Source: Aequorivita sinensis (lineage in GTDB: Bacteria; Bacteroidota; Bacteroidia; Flavobacteriales; Flavobacteriaceae). From it: a DNA stretch of 64,000 bases. The notes below the pieces were generated by a model. It made no database searches. It was not told the DNA's origin and was given only the letters and a program-made list of their open reading frames with translations. Within the stretch, counting starts at the first letter, position 1, and each line of letters starts with the position of its first letter. The position numbers were made by a program, and so were the translations under genes. This document shows, piece by piece, positions 1-8,682 of the stretch. Location: the NCBI RefSeq assembly GCF_006346335.1, contig NZ_VDMC01000007.1:81648-145647 (forward strand), in the 5' to 3' direction.

Positions 1-1
1 T

Positions 2-109
2 AAGGTTGATGCTATTGCTGGAGCAACTATCACTGGTGATGGAGTAACAGCAATGATTAAAAAGGATATGAGAATGTACCTTCCTTATTTAAAATCTTTA
101 AATCAATAA
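2..109 (+). CDS. nqrC: Na+-translocating NADH:quinone reductase subunit C, 3' end only
   Basis: Only the last 35 codons are inside the window; the gene begins upstream. The visible tail contains DAIAGATITGDGV, which matches the FMN-attachment motif of NqrC (usually SGAT followed by T/S), where a threonine carries a covalent FMN. Here alanine replaces the usual serine before GAT. The gene ends three bases before nqrD, so it is in the nqr operon. NqrC is a membrane-anchored subunit that passes electrons between the flavins of the sodium-pumping NADH dehydrogenase. The identification rests on this motif plus position before nqrD. Confidence 0.9.
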   Translation, partial: KVDAIAGATITGDGVTAMIKKDMRMYLPYLKSLNQ

Positions 110-112
110 ATT

Positions 113-757
113 ATGGGATTGCTATCAAAAAAAGACAGTAAGCTTATTCTAGATCCTCTAGCGGATAATAACCCTATTACAATTCAGGTTTTAGGAATTT
201 GCTCTGCATTAGCTATTACAGCCCAACTTAAAGCTTCAATTGTAATGGCCATTTCGGTACTTGCAGTAATGGGGATTGGTAACGTGGTTATATCGTTAAT
301 GCGTAATATAATACCTTCAAAAATTAGAATTATCGTTCAGTTGGTAGTAGTTGCCTCTTTGGTAATTGTTGTAGATCAAGTATTGAAGGCTTTTGCTTAC
401 TCGTTAAGTAAAGAACTTTCTGTATTTATTGGTTTGATTATTACTAACTGTATTATCATGGGTCGTTTTGAGGCCTTTGCATTAGCTAACGGTCCTTGGA
501 GATCATTCTTAGATGGTATTGGAAACGCTGCAGGTTATGGTCTTATACTTGTAATCGTTGGGTTCTTTAGAGAGTTACTTGGTTCTGGAACACTTTTAGG
601 ATATCAAGTGCTTGGAGATCCAATTACAAAAACTGGGCTTTACGCTATAGGATATGAAAACAATGGATTCATGCTATTGTCTCCAATGGCTTTGATTATC
701 GTAGGATTAATCATTTGGGTACAACGCGCAAGAAACAAAGACTTAATAGAGGAATAA
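113..757 (+). CDS. nqrD: Na+-translocating NADH:quinone reductase subunit D
   Basis: A 214-aa integral membrane protein with about six hydrophobic helices. It is one of the two membrane subunits (D and E) of the six-subunit Na+-NQR, related to RnfE/RnfA, which couple NADH oxidation by quinone to sodium export. Family-typical stretches are visible, such as [22 protein letters not shown] near residues 103-117 and [10 protein letters not shown] near 150-159. The cysteine in the NCI segment corresponds to the conserved intramembrane cysteine that helps bind the 2Fe-2S cluster shared with NqrE. Length matches the family (about 210 aa). It starts 3 nt after nqrC and is followed by a 74-nt gap before nqrE. 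Confidence 0.97.
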   Translation: MGLLSKKDSKLILDPLADNNPITIQVLGICSALAITAQLKASIVMAISVLAVMGIGNVVISLMRNIIPSKIRIIVQLVVVASLVIVVDQVLKAFAYSLSKELSVFIGLIITNCIIMGRFEAFALANGPWRSFLDGIGNAAGYGLILVIVGFFRELLGSGTLLGYQVLGDPITKTGLYAIGYENNGFMLLSPMALIIVGLIIWVQRARNKDLIEE

Positions 758-831
758 CAAACTAGGCAGATGACGGTTGTAGTAGGTCTTCCTATTTTTT
801 AACTGAAGCTGCAAACTCAATTACTGAACAA

Positions 832-1572
832 ATGGAACACGTAGAGTTATTTTTTAAATCGATATTTATAGACAACATGGTATTCGCCACGTTCCTTGGA
901 ATGTGTTCTTACTTAGCGGTGTCTAAAAAAGTATCAACTGCTGTTGGTCTTGGTGCTGCAGTTATTTTCGTACTAGCAGTTACTGTACCTATAAACTGGC
1001 TTTTAGATCAATATATATTAAAGGAAGGAGCTTTAATTTGGTTAGGAGAAGAATATGCTTCTTACGACTTAAGCTTCCTATCATTCATTCTTTTTATTGC
1101 AACCATTGCTACTATGGTTCAGCTAGTAGAGATTGTAGTAGAGAAGTTTTCACCTTCACTATATAACTCTTTAGGTATTTTCTTACCGCTTATTGCTGTA
1201 AACTGTGCGATATTAGGAGGATCATTATTTATGCAATCTAGAGAAATCGAAACTTTAGGGTTGGCATTAAACTACGGGGTAAGCTCAGGAATTGGTTGGT
1301 TTTTAGCTATTCTTGCTATAGCAGCAATTCGTGAAAAAATCCGTTACTCAAATGTTCCAGCACCATTAAGAGGATTGGGAATTACATTTATCATTACTGG
1401 TTTAATGGCGATTGGATTTATGAGTTTCGGTGGTATGTTAACCGGTGGTGATGAGGACACATCTTCATTAGAAGGAAATCCTGAAAACTTAGGAATTCAA
1501 ACTGAACAAATTCAAAATGAAAATACAGAGGCCGTGAAAACGGTTGAAGTTTCAACTATAACGAAGCAATAG
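832..1572 (+). CDS. nqrE: Na+-translocating NADH:quinone reductase subunit E
   Basis: Membrane subunit paralogous to NqrD, with about six transmembrane helices. Conserved segments include [16 protein letters not shown] near the N-terminus and [15 protein letters not shown] near residues 123-137; the two cysteines are the expected ligands of the intramembrane 2Fe-2S cluster. The family is usually about 200 aa, and the match ends near residue 205 (GFMSFGGM). About 40 further residues, polar and rich in E, N, Q and T, form a C-terminal tail after the last helix. The tail has no domain I recognise. nqrF begins one base after the stop, so the two genes are almost certainly co-transcribed. Confidence 0.96.
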   Translation: MEHVELFFKSIFIDNMVFATFLGMCSYLAVSKKVSTAVGLGAAVIFVLAVTVPINWLLDQYILKEGALIWLGEEYASYDLSFLSFILFIATIATMVQLVEIVVEKFSPSLYNSLGIFLPLIAVNCAILGGSLFMQSREIETLGLALNYGVSSGIGWFLAILAIAAIREKIRYSNVPAPLRGLGITFIITGLMAIGFMSFGGMLTGGDEDTSSLEGNPENLGIQTEQIQNENTEAVKTVEVSTITKQ

Positions 1573-1573
1573 T

Positions 1574-2884
1574 ATGTTTTTAGCAGTAAGTACACTCGGA
1601 GTAATTATAGTAACAGTTGTAGCCTTTCTAGTGCTAACCTTGTTATTGGTTTCACTATTACTCTTTACCAAACAAAAATTATCACCGTCGGGGCCTGTAA
1701 AGATTACTATCAACGACGAAAAAGTGATTGAAGTAGAAAGTGGTGGCTCACTTCTAACTACTTTAAGTAACGAAAAAATATTCTTACCATCTGCTTGTGG
1801 TGGAGGTGGAACATGTATTCAATGTGAATGCCACGTATTATCAGGGGGTGGTGAAGCATTACCTACAGAAACTCCTCACTTTACTCGTAAAGAGTTACAA
1901 GAAGGTGCACGTCTTTCTTGCCAAGTGAAAGTTAAGCAGGATATGAATATTTCAATTCCAGAAGAAATCTTCGGAATTAAAAAATGGGATGCTACTGTGG
2001 TTAGAAACTACAACGTTGCATCTTTTATTAAAGAATTTGTAGTTGAAATCCCTGAGGATATGAACTATAAAGCTGGAGGGTATATTCAAATTGAAATTCC
2101 ACCATGTGAGATTAAATTCTCAGATATGGATATTACGGCCCACCCTGAGGAGCACGATAGACCAGACAAATTTCAAGAGGAGTGGGATAAATTTAAACTT
2201 TGGCCACTTGTGATGAAGAATACCGAAGTTACTGAAAGAGCCTACTCAATGGCTTCTTACCCAGCAGAAGGACGCGAGATTATGCTTAACGTTCGTATTG
2301 CAACTCCCCCATTCGACCGTGCAAAAGGTGGATGGATGGATGTTAATCCAGGTATTGCTTCATCGTACATATTTAACTGTAAAGAAGGTGATAAAGTTGT
2401 TATTTCTGGTCCTTTCGGTGAATTCTTTATCAACCCTTCAGAAGCAGAAATGCTTTATGTTGGTGGTGGAGCAGGAATGGCACCAATGAGATCTCACTTA
2501 TACCACTTATTCAAAACCTTAAAAACAGGACGTAAAGTTACATATTGGTACGGTGGACGTTCTAAAAGAGAGCTTTTTTACTTAGATCACTTTAAAGAAT
2601 TAGAAAACGAATTTCCGAACTTTAAGTTCTACTTAGCATTATCTGAACCATTAGAAGAAGATAATTGGAAAGTGAAAAAGGACATTCACGATGAAGAAGG
2701 AGACGGTTTCGTAGGGTTTATTCACCAAGTAGTTATCGATAACTACCTAAACCACCATGATACTCCAGAAGATATCGAATTGTATTTCTGTGGTCCTCCA
2801 TTGATGAACCAAGCTGTTCAAAAAATGGGTGAAGACTTCGGAATCCCAGATGAGAACATCCGTTTCGATGATTTCGGAGGATAA
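1574..2884 (+). CDS. nqrF: Na+-translocating NADH:quinone reductase subunit F
   Basis: The NADH-oxidising subunit of Na+-NQR. It has one N-terminal membrane helix (about residues 5-31), a plant-type ferredoxin domain whose 2Fe-2S ligands are C75, C81, C84 and C116, then an FAD-binding domain with the RAYSMAS flavin motif, and an NADH-binding domain with [11 protein letters not shown] and a C-terminal YFCGPP segment. It takes a hydride from NADH through FAD to the iron-sulfur cluster and on to the membrane subunits. At 436 aa it is slightly longer than the Vibrio protein, as I would expect for Bacteroidota. It is the last nqr gene; a strong terminator follows at 2904-2934. Confidence 0.98.
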   Translation: MFLAVSTLGVIIVTVVAFLVLTLLLVSLLLFTKQKLSPSGPVKITINDEKVIEVESGGSLLTTLSNEKIFLPSACGGGGTCIQCECHVLSGGGEALPTETPHFTRKELQEGARLSCQVKVKQDMNISIPEEIFGIKKWDATVVRNYNVASFIKEFVVEIPEDMNYKAGGYIQIEIPPCEIKFSDMDITAHPEEHDRPDKFQEEWDKFKLWPLVMKNTEVTERAYSMASYPAEGREIMLNVRIATPPFDRAKGGWMDVNPGIASSYIFNCKEGDKVVISGPFGEFFINPSEAEMLYVGGGAGMAPMRSHLYHLFKTLKTGRKVTYWYGGRSKRELFYLDHFKELENEFPNFKFYLALSEPLEEDNWKVKKDIHDEEGDGFVGFIHQVVIDNYLNHHDTPEDIELYFCGPPLMNQAVQKMGEDFGIPDENIRFDDFGG

Positions 2885-2903
2885 TAGTCATCTTAAATAT
2901 TTA

Positions 2904-2934
2904 AAAACCGTTTCAATTTTGAAACGGTTTTTTT
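2904..2934 (+). terminator. Rho-independent terminator of the nqr operon
   Basis: A stem of about 10 bp (arms at 2905-2914 and 2921-2930, core ACCGTTTC/GAAACGGT) with a six-base loop is followed by a run of T. It lies 20 bp after the nqrF stop. Its T run also holds a TTTG (2932-2935) that could serve as the -33 element of the next gene. Confidence 0.9.
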
Positions 2935-2965
2935 GTATAACGTAATCCTATTTTCCTTAATTTTG
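2932..2965 (+). promoter_or_regulatory. Bacteroidota-type promoter for the 120-aa gene
   Basis: TTTG at 2932-2935 and an exact TAnnTTTG box (TAATTTTG, 2958-2965) are separated by 22 bp, within the usual spacing of the Bacteroidota primary sigma factor. The predicted transcription start is only a few bases before the ATG at 2974, so the leader would be nearly absent. Confidence 0.6.
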
Positions 2966-2973
2966 ATTTAATT

Positions 2974-3336
2974 ATGGCACAAAAACTTACAAAACAAGAA
3001 TTACATAACCTTGCAATGAATATTGTTGGGAAACAATTGAAAGAAGATGGATTTGAATTTTTAGGGGTTAACTCAAAACTTAAAAAGGATCCGCAGTTTG
3101 TCGCTTTAAAAAACAAAGAGCTTCATTTTATTATTGTAAGAGCTATCTCTTATCCTCAAGATGCTACAGCATACGACCCTGTTTTTATGCAAACAATAAA
3201 GGAGCACGCATCTAAATTTGATGCAAAAACTTACTATGCTGGTGTAGGTTTAGGACATGGAAGTGATTACGGTAAGCCTGTTTTGAAAAACGAAGATTAC
3301 ACGCTTGTCTATAAAGGATTACAAGAAATAATTTAA
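2974..3336 (+). CDS. Conserved hypothetical protein between nqrF and apbE
   Basis: A 120-aa soluble protein with no signal peptide or membrane segment and no cysteine. It alternates predicted helices and strands, with a lysine-rich N-terminal half and the segment ELHFIIVRAISYPQD near residues 49-63. I do not recognise a catalytic motif. Its place between nqrF and apbE suggests a role near Na+-NQR assembly or flavinylation; I recall similar small flavobacterial proteins carrying a transferred 'NQR subunit F' name, which this sequence does not support because it has no ferredoxin or flavin motif. It has its own promoter-like sequence. Function unknown. Confidence 0.8.
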   Translation: MAQKLTKQELHNLAMNIVGKQLKEDGFEFLGVNSKLKKDPQFVALKNKELHFIIVRAISYPQDATAYDPVFMQTIKEHASKFDAKTYYAGVGLGHGSDYGKPVLKNEDYTLVYKGLQEII

Positions 3337-3363
3337 TCTAGTTTAACACTATACACTTATCGT

Positions 3364-4380
3364 ATGTTTCAATTTGTGAAATACATTGCATTGTCTTTTT
3401 TACTAGTATTAACTTCTTGTGATAAGGATAAAGACACTCCCATCTATCTTCAGGGTGAAGCTTTTGGTACTACTTATAATATTCAGTTGTACTCAGAAAA
3501 TGATTTAAATTTTAAAAAGGCAATAGACTCTGTTATCGATGCCGTAAATCATTCTGTAAGTACATATATTCCTGAAAGTGATATCTCAAAAATTAATCGT
3601 GGAGACTCTACTTTAGTTGTGGATGCTATCTTTAAAGAAGTGTTTGAAATTTCGGAAGATGTGAATAGGAAAACAAGTGGTTATTTCGATCCAACAATTG
3701 GAGTATTGCGAAATGCTTATGGTTTTGGTGATGTAAAACATTTAAAAGTTATAGATAGTACAACCTTAGATTCTCTCATGAACTATGTTGGATTTCACAA
3801 AGTTAAAATAAATGCAAACGGAACAGTTTCTAAAGAATACCCTCAAATTTACTTCGATTTTAATGCTGTAGCTAAAGGCTTCGGAATTGATTGTATTGGC
3901 CGCTACTTAGAGTTCAAAGGAGTTAGTAATTACCTTATTGAATTAGGTGGTGAGATTCTTGCTAAGGGTCAGAATTTAAACAGTCAGCAAGATTGGATAG
4001 TAGGGATTGAAACTGTAGATTCCGAATTAACTGATCGTTCTTATGAAGCGACTGTTAAGCTTAAAAATATTGCAATGGCGTCGTCAGGAAATTACCGTAA
4101 GTTCAGAATTGATTCAGCAACTGGTAAAAGTTATGTACACACTTTAAACCCGTTAACAGGTTCTGCAGAAAAGAGTGATGTAACTAGCGCAACTGTACTT
4201 GCCGAAACTTGTGCTTTGGCAGATGCTTATGCAACCTCATTTATGGCTTTAGGTCTTGAAAAATCTAAAAACTTACTTGAAAACCTTGCAGGTGTTGAGG
4301 CTTATTTAACCTTCAATGATTCATTAAACAACCATCAGGTTTTTATAACCAAAGGTTTTAAAAGACAATTAGGAAATTAG
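3364..4380 (+). CDS. apbE: FAD:protein FMN transferase (ApbE family lipoprotein)
   Basis: 338 aa with a lipoprotein signal peptide (lipobox LTSC, Cys19), so probably exported and membrane anchored. ApbE splits FAD and attaches FMN by a phosphoester bond to threonine in NqrB and NqrC, which makes its position behind the nqr genes meaningful. Family motifs visible: GEAFGTTYNI near the N-terminus of the mature protein, FDFNAVAKGFGID near residues 165-177, ELGGEILAKG, and the C-terminal YVHTLNPLTG and ALADAYATSFMALG segments that bind Mg2+ and FAD. Its last 12 bp overlap the end of the convergent methyltransferase gene. Confidence 0.96.
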   Translation: MFQFVKYIALSFLLVLTSCDKDKDTPIYLQGEAFGTTYNIQLYSENDLNFKKAIDSVIDAVNHSVSTYIPESDISKINRGDSTLVVDAIFKEVFEISEDVNRKTSGYFDPTIGVLRNAYGFGDVKHLKVIDSTTLDSLMNYVGFHKVKINANGTVSKEYPQIYFDFNAVAKGFGIDCIGRYLEFKGVSNYLIELGGEILAKGQNLNSQQDWIVGIETVDSELTDRSYEATVKLKNIAMASSGNYRKFRIDSATGKSYVHTLNPLTGSAEKSDVTSATVLAETCALADAYATSFMALGLEKSKNLLENLAGVEAYLTFNDSLNNHQVFITKGFKRQLGN

Positions 4381-5133
4381 TTTTCGGCAAACTGGAATTA
4401 ATTCGCCTTTCGGAAGTTTGTACTTTTCAACCTCCTCAGAAGTTAAAGTGCTTGTGTAATCTACAGCTTCTACATTAAACCCGATGCTTTCTAGTTTTGT
4501 AAAGTAATCCATCCCATAAACACGAACGTGGTCATACTGTCCAAATATTTTTGCGCGTTCCTTAGGGTCTGTAATACTGTCGTCTTCAAAAGTAGTATCT
4601 AAATCGGCTTTGTAAGGCACCTGAAGAATCGCCGTGCCGCCCGGAGCTAGAATACGGTATAATTCCATCATCGCTTTAGTATCGTCGGGGATATGCTCTA
4701 AAACGTGATTGCAAATTATAAAATCAAATTCATTATCCTTAAAGGGTAGATTGCAAATATCAGCCTTTACATCAGCAATGGGAGAATTTAAATCTGTTGT
4801 TGTGTAATTCAGGTTTTTCATTTTCCTGAATTTTTTATAGAAAGCTTGTTCTGGAGCAAAATGTAGAACTTTTATATTATCCGTGAAAAATCCTGTTTCA
4901 TTTTTTAAATAAAGCCAAAACAGCCTATGTCTTTCCAAGGAAAGGGTTCCAGGAGAAAGTGCATTCTCACGAATAACTTCATATCCATATGGAAGAAACT
5001 TTCGATAAGATTTCCCGTCTATTGGATCAGTGAATTTATTGCCTCTCAAGAAAAAAGAAAGAATCGGGCGTCCGATAATACTCAGCCTGATAAGCAAAGG
5101 ACGAGGAATGGTATTTAGGATTTTCTTGAACAA
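4369..5133 (-). CDS. Class I SAM-dependent methyltransferase
   Basis: 254 aa. The central part is a Methyltransf_11-like Rossmann domain: VLHFAPE near residues 89-95 replaces the classic GxGxG motif I, followed by DLNSP, ADICNLPF, FDFIICNHVLEHIPDD and LAPGGTAILQVPY. The first 50 residues are basic and hydrophobic and do not look like a cleaved signal peptide. Close relatives in flavobacteria are often found near surface glycan genes, but nothing here indicates the substrate. It runs convergently to apbE, overlapping it by 12 bp, and is 76 bp from map on the same strand. Confidence 0.85.
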   Translation of the reverse strand: MFKKILNTIPRPLLIRLSIIGRPILSFFLRGNKFTDPIDGKSYRKFLPYGYEVIRENALSPGTLSLERHRLFWLYLKNETGFFTDNIKVLHFAPEQAFYKKFRKMKNLNYTTTDLNSPIADVKADICNLPFKDNEFDFIICNHVLEHIPDDTKAMMELYRILAPGGTAILQVPYKADLDTTFEDDSITDPKERAKIFGQYDHVRVYGMDYFTKLESIGFNVEAVDYTSTLTSEEVEKYKLPKGELIPVCRKLIS

Positions 5134-5209
5134 AGTGTAGGGCTTGAACTCTAAAACTTTTGCACCTTGCGATTAAATATTAAACGCATAGGTGCAAAGG
5201 CCTTAAAGT

Positions 5210-6016
5210 TTATAAGTTTCTGAATTCTTTTTCTTCGTCGCTAGTAATACCTAGCGCATCATAAATATAATCAAAGGTAGATAGTAATTCAGGTTTTCCA
5301 TCTACAAGAGCGATATCGTGTTCAAAGTGAGCACTTGGTTGTCCGTCTAAAGTTACAATAGTCCAGCCGTCATTTAATTGCTTTACTCTGTGAGTTCCCA
5401 TATTAATCATAGGCTCTAGCGCAATTGTCATTCCTTCTACAAATTTCTTTCCACGACCACGACGTCCGTAGTTTGGCATTTCCGGATCTTCATGCATTTT
5501 ACGACCAATTCCGTGACCTACAAGTTCACGAACTACTCCATAACCATGTGCTTCACAGTAATTTTGAATTGCGTATCCTACATCTCCTACACGGTTTCCT
5601 TTTTTAAATTCACGAATACCTATATAAAGAGATTCCTTAGTGATTTTTAAAAGTTTTTTGATTTCTGGTGAAACTTCACCTACTTCAAAAGTATAGGCAT
5701 GGTCTCCGTAAAATCCATTTTTTATCGCCCCGCAATCAATCGCTACAATATCTCCTTCTTTTAAAGGTATATCGGTAGGAAGTCCATGAACTACTGCTTC
5801 GTTTACACTGGTAAGTAAAGTTGAAGGACAGTCGTAAAGCCCTAAAAATCCTGGAATCGCATCTTGGCTACGGATATACTCTTCAGCCATTTTATTTAGC
5901 TGATTAGTTGTAACCCCTGGTTTTACCTCCTTTGCAAGCATTCCTAAAGTACGGGATACTACTAATGCACTTTCGCGCATTAATTCAATTTCTTCTCTTG
6001 TTTTTGGTATAATCAT
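5210..6016 (-). CDS. map: Type I methionine aminopeptidase
   Basis: 268 aa, the full length of bacterial type I MetAP, a cytosolic enzyme that removes the initiator methionine after deformylation. The five metal ligands are visible in order: D in VAIDCGA, D in FYGDHAYTF, H in GHGIGRKMHEDP, E in IALEPM and E in SAHFEHDIAL. It begins four bases after the upstream HAD-type gene (same strand), so the two are likely co-transcribed. Confidence 0.97.
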   Translation of the reverse strand: MIIPKTREEIELMRESALVVSRTLGMLAKEVKPGVTTNQLNKMAEEYIRSQDAIPGFLGLYDCPSTLLTSVNEAVVHGLPTDIPLKEGDIVAIDCGAIKNGFYGDHAYTFEVGEVSPEIKKLLKITKESLYIGIREFKKGNRVGDVGYAIQNYCEAHGYGVVRELVGHGIGRKMHEDPEMPNYGRRGRGKKFVEGMTIALEPMINMGTHRVKQLNDGWTIVTLDGQPSAHFEHDIALVDGKPELLSTFDYIYDALGITSDEEKEFRNL

Positions 6017-6020
6017 ATCT

Positions 6021-6446
6021 TTATTTCAAAAAGGAAAACCACCCTTTCTTTTTAGTAGTGTATTTATTAGAAATAGGTTTTTCTCCAACTAGTTCTTGGT
6101 AAATTTCTCCCCAACTTTTAAGTCCGCCAACATTTCTGTCGTCAATAAAAATATCTGCGTTTATTTTGCGACTGTGAGAGAGGTTGAATTTTTCTTCAGG
6201 AAAGCTGTTGTTGACTGCGTAGAAAACAATACCATTATCCTTGCAAAACTGTACTGCCTCTTCCAATTCCGGACCTTTTCTGTACGTCCATAAAATAAGT
6301 CGATGACCTTTATCCTGCAGTTTCTTTAATGTTTCAAAAGCAAAGATGATAGGTTTGCCTATACGAGGGTACTTGTCCTCTACGATGGTTCCATCAAAAT
6401 CTACAGCAATAGTTATTGTTTCTCCAATCATTTCAATTTTTTTCAA
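6021..6446 (-). CDS. HAD-superfamily hydrolase, cap-less BT0820-like
   Basis: 141 aa. The N-terminal AVDFDGTIVEDKYP carries the DxD nucleophile pair of the HAD superfamily, LILWTYR supplies motif II, and ADIFIDDRNVGG near residues 108-119 the acidic motif IV. There is no cap domain, as in the small Bacteroidota phosphatases typified by BT0820. A start at M6 (MIGETIT) is also possible. The C-terminal end is a basic tail. Substrate unknown. It sits directly upstream of map. Confidence 0.85.
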   Translation of the reverse strand: MKKIEMIGETITIAVDFDGTIVEDKYPRIGKPIIFAFETLKKLQDKGHRLILWTYRKGPELEEAVQFCKDNGIVFYAVNNSFPEEKFNLSHSRKINADIFIDDRNVGGLKSWGEIYQELVGEKPISNKYTTKKKGWFSFLK

Positions 6447-6484
6447 GCTGCAAAATTACAAAGAATTATACCGATGCTAAAGTT

Positions 6485-7075
6485 TTATTCGGCGTAAGCG
6501 TGCTTGTAATTTTTACCACTCAATATTTTAAGCATATCTTTTTCAACCGTCTCAATTGGGTACTCTACAATTCGACCTAATTCAACTCCATCTTTATAAA
6601 ATATTATGGTTGGAACGTTAATGATATCCTTTCCATCTTCTAATCCTTGAGGTGTAGTTTTTTCGTCGTTAACATTTACTAGAGTAAGGTTAGATTCGTC
6701 AAAACCAGTGTCGTCTAATATTTTATACAAATGTGGAACATCACGCTGACTATCTTCACACCAAGTACCCATAAAAACTGAGATAGATACATCTTCAAGA
6801 AGTGGCTTTAACTCATTTGCAACCTCTGGAGCTGTTCTGTAATGACTATAACCTAAATTATACCATTCTTTAAAAGGCTCCATTAGTAATCCTTGTCTGT
6901 TAGATTCTCCTAAAAGCATAACTGTGTCTTCATAGGGAACAGTGTCGTTAATTTTTTTATTACTGTTTTCTGTTGCCATTTCAATTGCGCTATTTTCAAG
7001 TGAATTTTTTTTGTCTTTTGAAGAATTACAGGCTACCAAAAGGGTAGCAGAGAGAATTAAAATTACTTTTTTCAT
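6485..7075 (-). CDS. Thioredoxin-like lipoprotein with a single active-site cysteine
   Basis: 196 aa with a lipoprotein signal (LLVAC, Cys16). A thioredoxin fold covers about residues 80-190: GTWCEDSQRDVPHLY at the active-site helix and the cis-proline motif NVPTIIFYKDG. The active site reads W105-C106-E-D-S109, so the resolving cysteine of CxxC is absent. It may work by a monothiol mechanism or be a non-classical periplasmic redox or binding protein. It lies between gpmI and the HAD gene, all on the minus strand. Confidence 0.82.
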   Translation of the reverse strand: MKKVILILSATLLVACNSSKDKKNSLENSAIEMATENSNKKINDTVPYEDTVMLLGESNRQGLLMEPFKEWYNLGYSHYRTAPEVANELKPLLEDVSISVFMGTWCEDSQRDVPHLYKILDDTGFDESNLTLVNVNDEKTTPQGLEDGKDIINVPTIIFYKDGVELGRIVEYPIETVEKDMLKILSGKNYKHAYAE

Positions 7076-7110
7076 AGTTAAGTTTGATGTTAATTTTTAC
7101 ATTAAATATT

Positions 7111-8628
7111 TTAAACTAAAGATTTCTGTGTCATTATTTCAGGTTGAGCTACACCCATAATATCTAAAATTGTTGGAGCTATATCACCTAAAATTCCATT
7201 TTTAACCGATTTTATATCCTGGTCAACAATGATGATTGGCACTGGGTTAATTGTGTGTGCTGTGTTTGGTGAGCCGTCAAGGTTTTGCATTGTTTCACTA
7301 TTTCCGTGGTCGGCAATAATTATGGTAGTGTAATGACTTTTTAAAGCTTGGTTCACAATTGCTTTTACACAGTTGTCTACAGTTTCACAAGCTTTAATAG
7401 CTGCTTCAAAAACCCCTGTATGGCCAACCATATCTGGGTTAGCGAAATTTAAACAAATAAACTCTGCGGTTTCATTTTCTATTTCTGGTAAAATCTTGTC
7501 ACGTATTTCATAAGCACTCATCTCAGGTTTTAAGTCGTAGGTAGCGACCATTGGAGAAGGACAAAGAATACGTTTTTCACCTTCAAAAGGAACTTCTCTT
7601 CCTCCTGAAAAGAAAAATGTTACGTGCGGATACTTTTCAGTCTCTGCAATTCGAATTTGCTTTTTACCGGCTTTCTCCAATACTTCACCTAAAGTATCGG
7701 TCAAGTTTTCTTTGTTGTAAACAACTTTTATGTTTCCAAAGGAATCGTCGTAATTGGTAAGCGTTACAAAATACAGTGGAAGCGTTTTCATATCAAAGCT
7801 CTCGTGGTCTTTCTGAGTTAAAACTTCAGTGAGTTGTCTTCCTCTATCTGTTCTAAAATTGAAGAAAATCACAACGTCGTCTGCTTGTATAGTTGCAACT
7901 GGTTTACTTTCAGAAGTTGTCATTGTAATAGGCTCAAGGAATTCGTCTGTAATTCCTTCAGAATAACTTTCTTCAATACTCGCTACTGCATTTTTTGAAG
8001 GTTTACCTTTACCGAAGCACAACAAATCGTAAGCTTTTTTTACGCGTTCCCAACGTTTGTCACGGTCCATTGCAAAATAACGGCCGATTACTGAGGCTAA
8101 TTTTCCTCCAGTTTGTTCTAAGTGGTTTTCTAAATCTTCAATAAATCCCTTTCCTGAATGTGGGTCAACGTCGCGTCCATCGGTAAATGCGTGGACATAC
8201 ATGTTTTTTACTCCCTCTTTTTGTGCTGCTGAAAGTAAGCCTTTTAAGTGCCCAATATGTGAATGCACCCCACCATTAGAAACTAAGCCTATAAAGTGTA
8301 AATTTCTATTATTCTTTTTTGCATACTCAAATGCTTTTTGAAGCTCAGGCTCTTGATTTAACTTTTGTTGTTCAACCGCCATGTTTATTTTGGCCAGGTC
8401 TTGATATACAATTCGTCCAGCTCCAAGATTCATGTGTCCTACTTCACTGTTCCCCATTTGCCCGTCAGGAAGACCAACATTCATTCCATGAGTAAGTAGC
8501 TGTGCGTTTGGATATTTGTGGTAAAGAGAATCTATAAATGGTGTGTTGGCTTGAGCTATAGCAGATACCTCTGGATTCTGAGAAATGCCCCAACCGTCAA
8601 GAATCATTAAAAGGACTTTTTTATTCAT
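7111..8628 (-). CDS. gpmI: 2,3-bisphosphoglycerate-independent phosphoglycerate mutase
   Basis: 505 aa, normal for iPGM, which interconverts 3- and 2-phosphoglycerate in glycolysis using two Mn2+ ions. The N-terminal MILDGWG and the phosphoserine nucleophile motif MGNSEVGHMNLGAGR are present, as are HAFTDGRDVDP, FFNFRTDRGRQL, FANPDMVGHTG and IIADHGNSE, which provide the metal ligands and phosphate-binding residues. The alkaline-phosphatase-like domain is split by the transferase domain in the usual way. The C-terminus ends with ILDIMGVAQPEIM. Confidence 0.98.
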   Translation of the reverse strand: MNKKVLLMILDGWGISQNPEVSAIAQANTPFIDSLYHKYPNAQLLTHGMNVGLPDGQMGNSEVGHMNLGAGRIVYQDLAKINMAVEQQKLNQEPELQKAFEYAKKNNRNLHFIGLVSNGGVHSHIGHLKGLLSAAQKEGVKNMYVHAFTDGRDVDPHSGKGFIEDLENHLEQTGGKLASVIGRYFAMDRDKRWERVKKAYDLLCFGKGKPSKNAVASIEESYSEGITDEFLEPITMTTSESKPVATIQADDVVIFFNFRTDRGRQLTEVLTQKDHESFDMKTLPLYFVTLTNYDDSFGNIKVVYNKENLTDTLGEVLEKAGKKQIRIAETEKYPHVTFFFSGGREVPFEGEKRILCPSPMVATYDLKPEMSAYEIRDKILPEIENETAEFICLNFANPDMVGHTGVFEAAIKACETVDNCVKAIVNQALKSHYTTIIIADHGNSETMQNLDGSPNTAHTINPVPIIIVDQDIKSVKNGILGDIAPTILDIMGVAQPEIMTQKSLV

Positions 8629-8682
8629 TTTAAGATTTTTTGTTTGATAATATTAGTTTAAATACTGTAACCGTAAAATTGT

